Made by a program: the position numbers and the translations under genes. Below the pieces are notes generated by a model. The model did no database searches and had not been told where the DNA came from. It saw only the letters and a list, made by a program, of their open reading frames with translations. Of a stretch of 64,000 nt of DNA, positions 9,301 through 20,007 are shown one piece after another. Origin of the DNA: Cladopsammia gracilis (lineage: Eukaryota; Cnidaria; Anthozoa; Scleractinia; Dendrophylliidae); contig JAJGOT010000168.1 in assembly GCA_022457155.1 (NCBI GenBank), positions 1,259,001-1,323,000 of the forward strand, read 5' to 3'. Every line of letters begins with the position of its first letter. Position 1 is the stretch's first letter.

Positions 9301-10536
9301 ATATCCGACGGTACAATTCTACAAGGATTATCCGATAGGTCATCCGACAAAGATATTTGATCCTCATCAAAAGTACAATAAGGAGTGGTTTGGTTTTGTG
9401 AAATGTAAAGTTTTACCTCCAAGAGGTCTTTATCATCCTGTGTTACCGGTAAAAATAAAATGCGATAAGGCTGAAAAGCTGCTATTTCCGCTCTGTAGAG
9501 TGTGCGCTGAAAATAAGATTCAGGAATGTGCACATACAGATGAGGAACGATCGTTCATCGGTACATGGTGTACAAATGAAATGAACGAGGCGATTAAGAA
9601 AGGGTATAAGGTACTCCGTATATATGAGGTGTGGCATTTCTATGCAAGAACAGGTGATCTTTTCAAAAGTTATATACGAAAATTCATGAAAATCAAGATG
9701 GAGAGCAGTGAACTGAAGACCGGGGAAGGTTGTACTTATAAATCCGTTGAAGAGTACAAGGCAATTGTAAAATCAAAGCTAGGAATCGAACTTGGTGAAA
9801 TAAAGTACAATCCTGTAAGGAGAGCGATCGCCAAGTTGTGTTTGAATAGCTTATGGGGAAAGTTTGGTCAACGAAATAACTTCAATCAGACAGAGTACGT
9901 CACTGAACTAGATGATTTTTACAGGATCTTGTTAGATGAATGTGTAAACAATTTGAACATTCAATTTATAAATGAAGAGATGGTTGAAATGACTTACAAC
10001 TTGAAAGGCCAGTTGTTGATAATAGTAATATCACAAACATATTTATTGCAGCCTTCACAACCAGTCACGCTAGATTGATGTTGTATGGTGTGTTAGACAA
10101 ACTCGGTGATCAGGTTCTTGGTTTTGACACCGATAGCTGTTGGTATATCGATCGCAAGGGAGGTCAACGAATCGAAACAGGTGACAGTCTCGGTGATCTA
10201 ACTGATGAGTTAAACGGTCATTATATTAAGGAGTGGTGTGGTTCAGGTCCAAAATCATACAGTTACTTAACAAGTGATGGGAAAATGGTATGTAAGGTTA
10301 AGGGTTTCACACTGAATCACAAAAATAGTCAAAAAATAAATCAACGAACCATGAAACAGATCATCGAAGGTCAAAAGGAACGAATAACAATCGTAAACAA
10401 ACAAGCGATAACTCGGGATCCCTTAACAAAACAGGTTGTAAACAAGTATCAAGAAAAAGACTTTAGGTTATGTTACGATAAACGATGTATGGTAAAGACT
10501 AAATCAGGAATCGAAACCTTTCCATACGGATATTGA
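6338..10536 (+). pseudogene. SAP/OTU-like/protein-primed family B DNA polymerase, one frameshift
   Basis: The ATG at 6338 starts a SAP-like helix pair (TVEQLKAIARENGLKGYSRYRRKADLI is the region, residues ~4-32). A 13-residue repeat (PRGIVNFIDEPSP) twice and a long basic Lys/Glu linker follow. Residues ~320-440 (TICLARAIVTA ... NHFDVITSM) form the OTU-like region seen in Polinton PolB, then comes a Cys/His cluster to ~590. The 3'-5' exonuclease has ExoI YDFEA (Asp ~593), ExoII HNAKSYDAQF and ExoIII YCRSDVDIL. The polymerase has motif A ADFVSLYP (~984) and motif B LCLNSLWGKFG (~1168). Near 10010-10020 a single-base change breaks the frame. Motif C, FDTDSCW, and the PYGY end lie in the second frame (10075-10536). 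This enzyme would copy the element from a terminal protein primer. Confidence 0.9.
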
Positions 10537-10656
10537 ATCGACAAAACACACTGAAAATGGAAAGTACCCTAGAGTGAATAATTATAGGCGATCCGTCTAT
10601 AATTATACGAGTTACATCAAATTAACGACAAAACACACTGAAAATGGAAAAGTGCC
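10529..10656 (+). promoter_or_regulatory. Post-PolB block: hairpin plus duplicated 24-bp motif
   Basis: A hairpin with arms 10578-10587 (ataattatag) and 10597-10606 (ctataattat) follows the PolB stop by 41 bp and extends by two more pairs inside the loop. It is framed by two direct copies of cgacaaaacacactgaaaa (about 10529 and 10627), each followed by tggaaa. This is the last recognisable part of the viral gene block. Confidence 0.45.
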
Positions 10657-10679
10657 GTATAGTGCCTTACATAACTACT

Positions 10680-10928
10680 GAAGAGTATATCATCTCGCGC
10701 GCATTTTGTTGAAGAGAATATCATCTCGCGCGCATTTTGTTGAAGAGAATCTCATCTCGCGCGCATTTTGTTGAAGAGGATATCATCTCGCGCGCATTTT
10801 GTTGAAGAGGATATCATCTCGCGCGCATTTTGTTGAAGAGGATATCATCTCGCGCGCATTTTGTTGAAGAGAATATCATCTCGCGCGCATTTTGTTGAAG
10901 AGGATATCATCTCGCGCGCATTTTGTTG
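10680..10928 (+). repeat. 31-bp minisatellite, about 8 copies
   Basis: The unit gaagagaatatcatctcgcg plus cgcattttgtt repeats with one to three differences per copy. The invariant core is ctcgcgcgcatttt. It immediately follows the viral block and may mark where the element is broken. Confidence 0.9.
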
Positions 10929-12170
10929 TAGAGATCACTAATTCAAGACTGTAGAGATTTTTAATTGATGTCAAGTTTTCGTCTTCGTTGTGTAAACTAA
11001 CCTGCTTAGCAGGCGTTAACGGGTGGAGGGAAGGAAGAACAAAAGGGGCGTGAACCCGCTTTTGCCGGACAAACAATATTTGAAAACAAACCACAAAAAG
11101 TACTTTACATGTCAAAGATGTGCAATATTTGTGAACCATGTTGAAGAGTCACGTGTCTCATGACACGATCAACACAGCACACTAATTCGACAATCATTTT
11201 ATTGATGGTCGACAAAACGTAACCATATAAGAGAATCTTTGTTTACCATTTTTGCCTCATTAGCATATGCGCCTCGTTCTCTAATCTACCTACAAAAACA
11301 TCAACTCTGAATATTGAAGGGGCATAGCACAATAAGCTTTCTCTGAAGAATTTGAGCCCGATATACTACATACACTTGATGCAATGCTGTATTAAAAACT
11401 CCAAATTTTACAAAGAATGTATGGCTCATTAGCGCTTTTGCCACCCAAAAATTTTGCAGTTTTGGATAGCAGATATTCCCTTAAATATTGCATGAAAAAA
11501 GCTGAAAATTGCATAGATTACTAAGTTTAACAAGCTCTTTCAACTTTTGAAGTCAATTCGTATTTAGCATGATGCCTTCTCTAAGCAGGTTCGTATACTA
11601 ATGAAGCAAAATGTAAACAATGACGTCAGCAAAGATTCGCCTATTCTAAATGGGTTGTAGATTTGTAGTTATAATATGAAATAGATTATTATTTTATTCA
11701 AGGCATAAGTAGGTATGTCACTTAAGTGGTTCTTATGACATGTTCATAAGTAGACATACAATTACGTACAGATACCTATGTCATAGTAAACTATTTGTAG
11801 TTAGTTAGCTAGGTTTAAAAAGTTAATATCTTAACAACAGATGTTTACCATTATCGCAACGCGTTGGGATGAAGAATTAGACCTTCCTAATAGTTATACG
11901 CTTGGTTCAAATTGGGAATTGTATTTCAGTCTCCGATTATTTACAGAGGTGGATCTAGGGGAGGGGGCCTGGGGGGGGCGCATTTTCCCTACAACCCCAA
12001 CCGCTCCCCACTCCTCCCCCTCACAATAGAGTATGGATCCGCCGCTGGTTTGTGAACATTTTTGTAGAAAGCATTTTTTTAGAATTATTTTAATAGACAG
12101 ACCGCTTTTAAGGGTCTCATAAGGCGTTCACTAAAATACAATTATCTACACAGCAGTTATGTAGATACAG
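10929..12170. other. No gene recognised
   Basis: No family-like coding sequence on either strand. A G-run and a C-run occur near 11956-11985. Short inverted motif gtcacgtgtctcatgacac at about 11150. Nothing here resembles a right-hand end of the viral element. Confidence 0.4.
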
Positions 12171-12174
12171 CGCC

Positions 12175-12473
12175 GTAAAACCAAAACCAAAGTAACCCAG
12201 TCTGGCCAATCACAAGACACAGACAGTCAAATAAACCAATCACAACAGACACAGACAGTCAAATAAACCAATCACAACAGACACAGACAGTCAAATAAAC
12301 CAATCACAACAGACACAGACAGTCAAATAAACCAATCACAACAGACACAGACAGTCAAATAAACCAATCACAACAGACACAGACAGTCAAACAAACCAAT
12401 CAACAGACACGGACAGTCAAATAAACCAATCCGACAACAGACACAGACAAGTCACGATTGGTTTTGGTTTTAC
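12175..12473. mobile_element. Foldback element enclosing a 32-bp minisatellite
   Basis: Ends are inverted copies of gtaaaaccaaaacca (12175) and tggttttggttttac (to 12473). The interior, 12206-12430, is about seven copies of a 32-bp unit with the core caatcacaacagacacagac. The last copies carry small deletions. Confidence 0.65.
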
Positions 12474-12552
12474 GTTTGATTGGTTGAGAAAGTGGTGTGA
12501 ATCTTTTTGAGACCAATCACTAAACGTAGTAGAGCAGTTTTCATTTGAGTGT

Positions 12553-12703
12553 CGTGAAACCAAAACCAAAGTTATTACTCTGACCAATCACAGCAGTCGT
12601 AAACAATCCAATGAACCAATCAGAGCTCGAAGCAATTACATGTCGGCGGCGCCAAGCGCGGGAAAACGCGTGCGAGCAAGTCACGATTGGTTTTGGTTTT
12701 ACG
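12553..12703. mobile_element. Second foldback element of the same family, without the array
   Basis: Ends gtgaaaccaaaacc and ggttttggttttac match those of the preceding element. The interior is unique (about 120 bp, with a GC-rich segment cggcggcgccaagcgcggga). Comparison suggests the 32-bp array expanded inside one copy only. Confidence 0.55.
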
Positions 12704-12769
12704 TCTGATTAGTCGAGAAAGTGGCGCGAGATTTTTTAGCCAATCACAAAGCGTAGCAATGCAAAACCA

Positions 12770-13190
12770 AAGCAATTGTGTAATTACTTTCGACACTCAA
12801 TTGAAAACTGCTCTAATACAAAACCAAGGAACATGCGAATTACTTTCGACACTCAGCTGAAAAGTGGTAAAAGCACAGGTACCCCAAGCTCAAGTCAAGA
12901 CCAATCACTAAACATAGTAATACAAAACCAAGGAACATGCGCATTACTTTGGACACTCAACTGAAAACTGGTAAAAGCACAGGTACCCCAAGCTCAAGTC
13001 AAGACCAATCACTAAACGTAGTAATACAAAACCAAGGAACATGCGAATTACTTCGAACACTCAGCAGAAAACTGGTAAAAGCACAGGTACCCCAAGCTCA
13101 AGTCAAGACCAATCACTAAACGTAGTAATACAAAACCAAAGCAAATACGAATTACTTTCGACACAGCTGAAAACTGGTAAAAGTTCAAAT
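12770..13190 (+). repeat. Tandem array, unit about 105 bp, about 4 copies
   Basis: Units share caaaaccaag, gaacatgcg, attact, cactca, ctgaaaactggtaaaag and cacaggtaccccaagctc. Motifs caaaacca and accaatcac link this array to the two foldbacks just upstream. Short open frames across it are repeat artefacts. Confidence 0.8.
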
Positions 13191-13776
13191 ATTTATAATA
13201 TAGTTTTGCAATTATAGCGATCATGCGTTGCGTACGGAGTTACGCTTAGTTCAAAGAAGGATTTATATTTTACAGTCTCCACTTATTTACTGAACATGTT
13301 TTTAATACGGGTCTATAAGTATACCGTATGTAGCAGATATATCGTATATTTTTAACAATTATTTTAACAGGCTTGCGCCTCGTCCAATATGACTGATATA
13401 TATATATTTTTAAATATTTTTCCGCATAATGTAATTGTGTTTAAATGAACGAGTTTCGATGGAGCTACATGCTGTACAGTTTTGTCGTAATTGGATGAAA
13501 AATTGAAGTCCGAGTAATGATTTTAGTTATAATTTTTCCAGATTGGTCAAGGAATAGCCAATGCGCGTTATACTGTCGAAATTACTTGTCAATTTGACAC
13601 ACGAATGTGATATTTTATTTGTAGATTGACGAAGTAGCAAATAAAACCCTGCAGAATTTGTAAAAGGGTAATAGCTATATGCTGGGATACCGATTTCAAG
13701 TTGAACTTCCGCCTTTACGGACACCTCCAGAGAGGCCAAAATGCAAACACTTGCTTAGTAAATGAAAACCTCCGTG
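13191..13776. other. No gene recognised
   Basis: AT-rich sequence without coding similarity or clear repeats. Confidence 0.35.
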
Positions 13777-14035
13777 GAAGGGATATGCTCTTCTTCGTAA
13801 TAGGGACGCTTAGCTCTGTCCGTAGATCGAAGGGATATGCTTTTCTTCGTAATAGGGACGCTTAGCTCTGTCCGTAGATCGAAGGGATATGCTCTTCTTC
13901 GTAATAGGGACGCTTAGCTCTGTCCGTAGATCGAAGGGATATGCTCTTCTTCGTAATAGGGACGCTTAGCTCTGTACGTAGATCGAAGGGATATGCTCTT
14001 CTTCGTAATAGGGACGCTTAGCTCTGTACGTTTGG
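13777..14035 (+). repeat. 52-bp minisatellite, about 5 copies
   Basis: The unit begins aagggatatgctcttcttcg and ends tctgtccgtagatcg; copies are nearly identical, so the expansion is probably recent. The last copy diverges after ctgtacgt. Confidence 0.9.
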
Positions 14036-14442
14036 AGCAGTACGACTTGTGAACAGCCTCCTTACTGGGCACATCGGAGAGGTTTAACTGCTGTAAATGG
14101 ACTAAACTAAAACCTTGGAAGCAGATGATTTTCGATCAAAGCCATTACAATTAATTATCTCAGGTAATCACCTTCAGAAGTAACGCGTTATACGTGTCAC
14201 CTGAGCTCACTTTGTTGTGTGCTGATTACCTGTTGATTAGCCAGTTTGTCATTTCCTGGAGAATTGCTCGTTTTTTCTCTGCTATAAATTATTAGCGAGA
14301 AGCGAGATGTCTTCATTCCTTGAATGAGGTACTGCGGAGTTTTTGCTTTGGTTTTATGAAAGTCATGTAAAAAGGCGTTTAATACTGTTCGCTTTTTCTC
14401 TTTGTTAAATAGTTTAGAGTTAATTATATCAATTGACTACTC

Positions 14443-14705
14443 GGGGTGGGGGGGGGGGGGGGAAGGGGGGTACTCCCGGGATTTTTTTGGGTAGGAAAAT
14501 TTGGCAAGTATTTTTTTTGTGGCTTGATTTAAGAAGGTATTTTTTGCGTATACAAAACTAGTGGAAATTTTTAAGACTCGGAAATTTGGCATGGGATTTT
14601 TTGGGGGTTAATTTTTTGGTCCAGGGATTTTTTTGGGTTTTGATTTTGCCCCCATTCGATCATCCCCGTCACTTGAAATCCGGAGTAGCCCTTCCCCCCC
14701 CCCCG
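14443..14705. mobile_element. MITE with G-run/C-run ends
   Basis: Left end has a long G-run followed by ggtactcccggga; right end is ggagtagcccttcc followed by a C-run and gggattga. The interior is rich in ttttttgg. A related element with ggggtactccc ends lies at 30243-30605. The flanks 14036-14442 and 14706-15001 show no gene. Confidence 0.55.
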
Positions 14706-15001
14706 GGATTGATCATAAGTAAAGTTAGGTTCCTTTCACTACGTAATAAGCCTAAACAGTAATCTTAGTTCGACTTGCATGTGATGTATATTTTTAGAAA
14801 ATCTTTCAGTCGAACATGTAAGATGGGGGAGCTATGATTATTACACAGCAAACCAGCTACCAACCTGACCACTTCATGTATTTTGTAATTTTTTAATAAA
14901 CAATTAAAAAAGATCAAGTCTGTTGATTGTGTACTTTTGGTCGATCGGTTTGTTGTGGAATACAGAAGCTGTCGTACACGAATTCATTCTCAGTGCGCGT
15001 T

Positions 15002-15634
15002 AAGGTGATTCCCTAGTATTGCATTGCGCATTACTACTGCGCATAATATCTTGCATCATTTGCGCGTGCAGAGCGCGCGCGCACTCCGAAGCAATAGGGT
15101 TTCCTTTGAGGATGCAGTTCACTAAGTAAATAAGCGGTTGTTTTCTCCTAGACAAGCTCGGTGACCTATCTTTTTTTTTTTTTTTGCATAATTTCATTCT
15201 TTTAGTCCTCTTTCTGCTGTAAAATTTTTTAAAAATAATCATGTCACAAAAAAAGTTATCGCTAAAAAAGCATGCGCAACCATCGCTCGTGGACACAAAA
15301 TTCTATCCTCGAGATCACGCACCCGATGAATATTTTAAGTTAATACCTTTTCAGGACGTGTGCCTGTGCCATAAAACAAACATCAGATTGTGCCTATTTG
15401 TCAATACATTACATCTATTTTGTTAAACGTAGTGTGAACTGATGGAATAAACATGCGCTTGATAAGTGCAGTTGCAAGGATTTAAAGGGTAACTTTAGAC
15501 AATTATATCTCCTAAACGAGCTTGGTGACCTATACTTTTTATTGCAGATTTCGGATTTCTATATTGTGGGAAACAATCAGGGAAAGTTTAAAGAAATTCT
15601 CATGTTAACTTTTATTTCTAGGGAATCACCTCAA
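15002..15634. mobile_element. Foldback element, ends aggtgattccctag/ctagggaatcacct
   Basis: Terminal inverted repeats of about 14 bp (15004 and 15620). Two direct internal copies of a gctyggtgacctat motif each follow a tctccta start and precede a T-rich run (about 15150 and 15510). No transposase is visible; open frames inside are short. Confidence 0.6.
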
Positions 15635-15744
15635 AAGAAGCTTGAGCCAGTTTTTTTTTGTTTACTGATGGATAATCACATTCATAGTCAATTCAGACAA
15701 CCACAGTCCCAGTAATTGTTTTTTTTTGTTCCTAATTTATCTCT

Positions 15745-16040
15745 CAGTTAATTAGTCAGTCAGTCAGTTAGTGGGTCAGCCAGTCATTCAGTCAGTCAGT
15801 AATTCAGTCAGTTGGTCAGTAATTCAGTCAGTTGGTCAGTAATTCAGTCAGTTGGTAAGTAATTCAGTCAGTTGGTCAGTAATTCAATCAATCAGCCAGT
15901 CATTCAGTCAGTTGGTCAGTAATTCAGTCATTTGGTCAGTAATTCAGTCAGTTGGTCAGTAATTCAGTCAGTTGGTCAGTAATTCAGTCAGTTGGTCATG
16001 TAGTCAGTCAGTCTTTCATCCAGTCAGTGGGTCAGTTAGT
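15745..16040 (+). repeat. 20-bp tandem repeat (agtaattcagtcagttggtc)
   Basis: Irregular array built from cagtcagt-type units, around 14 copies. The 123-codon frame starting at 15952 runs out of this array into unique sequence and has no protein-like features I recognise. Confidence 0.8.
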
Positions 16041-16375
16041 AACTCTCGTGCCCAGTTCTCCTCATGCAGCCCTGTATGAACGCCTGGAGCAACAACAACA
16101 ACAAGTTGGCAGGCAATATGAAGACATGTTGACACTCTGGGTTCCCTATTATAACAAGCAACAAGCTGAAATTTTAGTGTTGAATGAGAGAGACAGTAAA
16201 TCTATTGACGTAGAATACACAAAACGTATTCTAACATTTGCGTCACATACCCATGCCTTACTAAACCTTCAGTTTGACACAGTTTTTTTTACATACTCAA
16301 ATACTCATATACTTTGTTGTTAATTGGTTGCCACAAAAATAGGAACCCTGTCCCTAATAACTACTATGTCTACAA

Positions 16376-16543
16376 TAGAGTACCGAAGTGTGACGTCAGT
16401 TGCCATGGTGCTGGTTCTAAACATTAACTGATCAGCATAAAATTTCTGAGGAAGAACAAAAGAAAAATGCTTAATGATTTTAGTTTAGAACCAGTACCCT
16501 TGGTAACTAACAAAAGGTGACGTATTCACTTAGGTACTCTATA
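16376..16543. mobile_element. Short foldback element
   Basis: Left arm agagtaccgaagtgtgacgt and a later tggttctaaac are mirrored by gtttagaacca and gtgacgta/cacttaggtactct on the right. Arms are imperfect. Confidence 0.5.
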
Positions 16544-16639
16544 CGCGTTCCTCTCCAGTCTCCTACGCAGCCGTTATTTGTGTCATAAAAATTCAAAATG
16601 GCGGCGCGTGGAAGTTTAAAAGTGAAAATAGGCTATGTT

Positions 16640-17526
16640 CATATAAATGTAAAATAACACGGCAAACTGATCCGAACGGCCGAGAAAAGATTGACTAAAG
16701 AAAAATAAAGTAAAATAAAAGATATATATTTTGTGCCCGATATTTCGGTTTGAAACACAAACCTTCGACGGGGGCTAAAATAAAAATGAGTATATACGTT
16801 AATATCGTTACAATTTTAAAAGTTTAAAATATGGAACCAAGAAACATGATAGGTTACTACATTGACAGGTAAATAAAAAAGCGTCTTATGATTAACTGAC
16901 AAATATAATAGTTGACTAAATAATGACAGGCAGTTTTGCTAAGATAACATAATTAGTGCAGTTCATCGCGTTTATTAATACCCGAAGGTTCTAGTGTTTT
17001 TGCTTTGTCGATGAGATGAGCTTCACACGCCTTTCTGGCAGTCTCTTATGTTTTTCATGAGCTCGATGGGAATGAGTATGATATCATTGAGTGAGTGGCC
17101 TGGCTGGTTGAAGTGTTGTGAGATTGGAGTAAGCGTCTGTAGTAAATAAGGTTTTGTCACTGAGCGGCGATGTTCTCCGAAGCGTTCGTTGAGTCTGCGT
17201 TTAGTCTCACCGATGTACTGTTTTTGACATTTTCTACATTCGATCATATAAATAAGGTTTTTAGAGTTGCAGGTAATGCGTTCCTTGATATGTCTTTCTT
17301 CACTAGTTGCGGAAAATGCGATGAACTGCACTAATTATGTTATCTTAGCAAAACTGCCTGTCATTATTTAGTGAACTATTATATTTGTCAGTTAATCATA
17401 AGACGCTTTTTTATTTACCTGTAAATATCGGGCACAAAATATATATCTTTTATTTTACTTTATTTTTCTTTAGTCAATCTTTTCTCGGCCGTACGGATCA
17501 GTTTGCCGTGTTATTTTACATTTATT
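16640..17526 (-). mobile_element. Penelope-like 3' fragment with inverted flanking arms
   Basis: Outer sequence at 16640-16745 (including aaagatatatattttgtgcc) recurs inverted at 17425-17526, and 16865-16975 recurs inverted at 17322-17425. Between them lies the minus-strand endonuclease remnant. Inverted pseudo-LTRs around a 5'-truncated coding end are a known layout for Penelope-like retroelements. Confidence 0.7.
16958..17331 (-). pseudogene. GIY-YIG endonuclease domain of a Penelope-like element
   Basis: The minus-strand frame 17331-17023 reads NSKNLIYMIECRKCQKQYIG, then ETKRRLNERFGEHRRS, the GIY-YIG-type core (YMI...YIGET) with the CxxC pair that is typical of Penelope-like elements. A frameshift near 17030 separates it from the remaining C-terminal residues, which end at about 16958 with a KRDEL-type tail. 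It is a dead fragment of the retroelement's C-terminus. Confidence 0.8.
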
Positions 17527-18870
17527 CAAGTTTTTCTACTGATCCAGATCTTTGTCACAGATCCGGCACCTCTCATTGGTTTGTAGTTGTGGTTTCTACT
17601 GTTCATTGTCTTAACTTATGTTCATATAAAAATGTTTTGAACACTAAAATTGTCTTTCTATTTCTTATTAAAATAATCGAACTTTAGACTTCATTTCCAA
17701 CAATCTAGCGCCGGTCAATTTAATTTGTTATAACTATGGAGGTTCCCTTTAAAAAGAATTTGGTAGCATATTTAACCCCATCCGTCAATACAAGAACACC
17801 TTCTGTCCCGTCGGTAGTCGTTTTAACGAAGTTCCAGCCGAAATTCCACTATGCATAAACAAAATATTTAGGTAAGGATGTTTTTACATTCAGAATTAGA
17901 GATAATGTTAGACAACCAAAATTTCAGGCATGAAGTATTGATTTAGACAAGATATACAAAATTATAGATGTTTTTTAGTAGCGGACCAGGCGCCAAAGAA
18001 TGCAGCAATACTTTTGTTTTGACCCAACTCTGTCGAGCGACAGTTATAGACTCTGAGTGAGCTTGTTAAATGATCAAATGATCAAACTTTGGGATATGTT
18101 TTATTTTTTACTTTCAGTCAGTTCTTGTACCTTCAATATTTTCGAACCTAGTTCAAATTCGCTCTGACAAGAAATGATTTATTTTATAAAAATTAACCCT
18201 TTTCCAGCCCACACTCGATCTCTGGATCTTAAATATTCAGGGTCTGATTAAATATGAACATTTTGTGCAATTTTCCGTTACATTAACAGCCTTTCGTACG
18301 CGAGATGATTTGTATTCCGTGGGGAAGTTGAGGGTAAAAATATGTTTTTCGCGCGCCTCCCGTCGCGTGTGACTCGCGCTCCACGCTCGACTGACACATT
18401 TAAAATAACGCCTGCTCTGCAGAACCTGTGATGTGCTCTTTAAGTTAAGGTGAATATTATGGGTTATGACAGACCAGATGGACGCCATCTTGAATTTTTC
18501 TAAAAATTCAAATTTATCGAAAAATTTCCATATAGTCATATTGATGTAAAAACTGTCATAATAATACCACTCAACGCCTAAAAAGGTAACGCCTGTTCAA
18601 TACACACTTACGACATAAGCATGAAAGCGCAGCCCACAACTACGACCAAAAAATAGCTCTCACAAATGCTGTGCTGCTGCGCTTTGTAATAATCGTACCG
18701 ATAATAGGAAAGATGTTATGTTGAGTGGTACATAGCGGTCAGCTTTCAGGCAGTTTTAAAATCAAGGCCGCCTGCTATCACGATTTATAATTCTTCTCAG
18801 TCGTCATTAACTGGACAATGAGGTCTAATACTGGAAAGAAAAACTACGAAATTCAGTGGACTCTTTGGTC
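17527..18870. other. No gene recognised
   Basis: Both strands lack recognisable coding similarity. Open frames of about 100 codons here have no family features. Confidence 0.35.
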
Positions 18871-18876
18871 ACAATT

Positions 18877-18950
18877 GATTAGCTCAATTGGTAGCGGCAC
18901 CAGTCTGCAGAGCGGGTGGTCGCGGGCGGGGTTCGGTCAGCCAGACCAAC
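18877..18950 (+). repeat. tRNA-derived SINE-like head
   Basis: Box A-like gattagctcaattggtag, a central gtctgcagagcgg and box B-like ggggttcggtcagcc have the spacing of a tRNA. A 40-bp tandem array follows instead of a normal SINE body. Confidence 0.5.
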
Positions 18951-18986
18951 AGCCAAGATCTTTAAATAACTGGACCAACAGCTATG

Positions 18987-19280
18987 GTCTCAGTTAAATA
19001 ACTGGTAAGGCTGTGTTCCACACCTTCTCTCAGTTAAATAACTGGTAAGGCTGTGTTCCACACCTTCTCTCAGTTAAATAACTGGTAAGGCTGTGTTCAA
19101 CACCCTTCTCTCAGTTAAATAACTGGTAAGGCTGTGTTCCACACCCTTCTCTCAGTTAAATAACTGGTGAGGCTGTGTTCCACACCTTCACTCAGTTAAA
19201 TAACTGGTAAGGCTGTGTTCCACACCTTCTCTCAGTTAAATAACTGGTAAGGCTGTGTTCCACACCTTCTCTCAGTTCAG
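18987..19280 (+). repeat. 40-bp minisatellite, 7 copies
   Basis: The unit is cagttaaataactggtaagg then ctgtgttccacaccttctct, with rare single-base changes. It directly follows the tRNA-like head and ends in ctcagttcagacg. Confidence 0.9.
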
Positions 19281-19578
19281 ACGATCGCGTCATTGGGCGG
19301 TGACGTTAAGCCGTTGGCCTCGTCTCGTACACCTTCTCATACTAAAAATTGTAGGGGACGTTAAAGAACACACATCACTGTTCGAAAAGGGTAGGGTGCG
19401 TGGTCTGGGCTAGAGGCGCCTTTATACGAGCTGACTTCCCATCTCACTGGCAATACAATGTTAAGCGGACTCGTATTGTAGCGACACAGCGACACATATT
19501 TTATGCAGACGATCTGACTCTTCTTTCTCATAATCATAACCAGATGAACGACAAGACTACAAGACTTGCAGCAGTATC

Positions 19579-20007
19579 CAGGGGGGATCCAGGAATTATA
19601 AAAAGAAGGGGTCGTAAAAATTTGAATAAGACGGACAATAGGCACGTTAACACGCGCTTTTCTAGAGGAGTCTGGGGGCATGCCCCCCCCCGGAAATTTT
19701 GATAGTTTAAATACTCTGAGATATAATCTGGTGCTTTCTGGGCACACAAATTTGGCTAATGCCAGGATCCCGTATTCATATTGAACAAGAAATGTTGAAA
19801 TATTTAATAAATACAAATGTTGTTGTGGTCAAACATGACTTGAATCAACTCTAACGTTTTTTAACAAACGAAATCCAAGTAACTGGAGTGGTATAGGAGC
19901 TAATTAAAATAGAGTCATCCATCTCGAAATACCATCAGATAGACCTTGTTTTCTCAGACAAAAAGGGTCCCTCGGCTCCCTCGTCCCCTCCCCTAAATCT
20001 GCTCCTG
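19579..20007. mobile_element. MITE inserted in the LINE, 5-bp target duplication
   Basis: Begins ccaggggggatccagg and ends gctcctg. The pentamer gtatc is present on both sides (19574-19578 and 20008-20012), and removing the element plus one copy restores the LINE reading frame. Five-base duplications with CAGG/CCTG ends suit some hAT groups. Confidence 0.7.

Noticed and set aside
10680..10928. CRISPR-like array
   Set aside because: Repeats are head-to-tail without spacers and the sequence is eukaryotic.
10930..12150. Right terminal repeat of the virus-like element next to PolB
   Set aside because: No sequence here matches the 1128-1690 repeat in either orientation.
15952..16323. 123-codon frame beginning in the gtcagt repeat
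   Set aside because: The first third is simple repeat; the rest shows no recognisable domain or splice structure.
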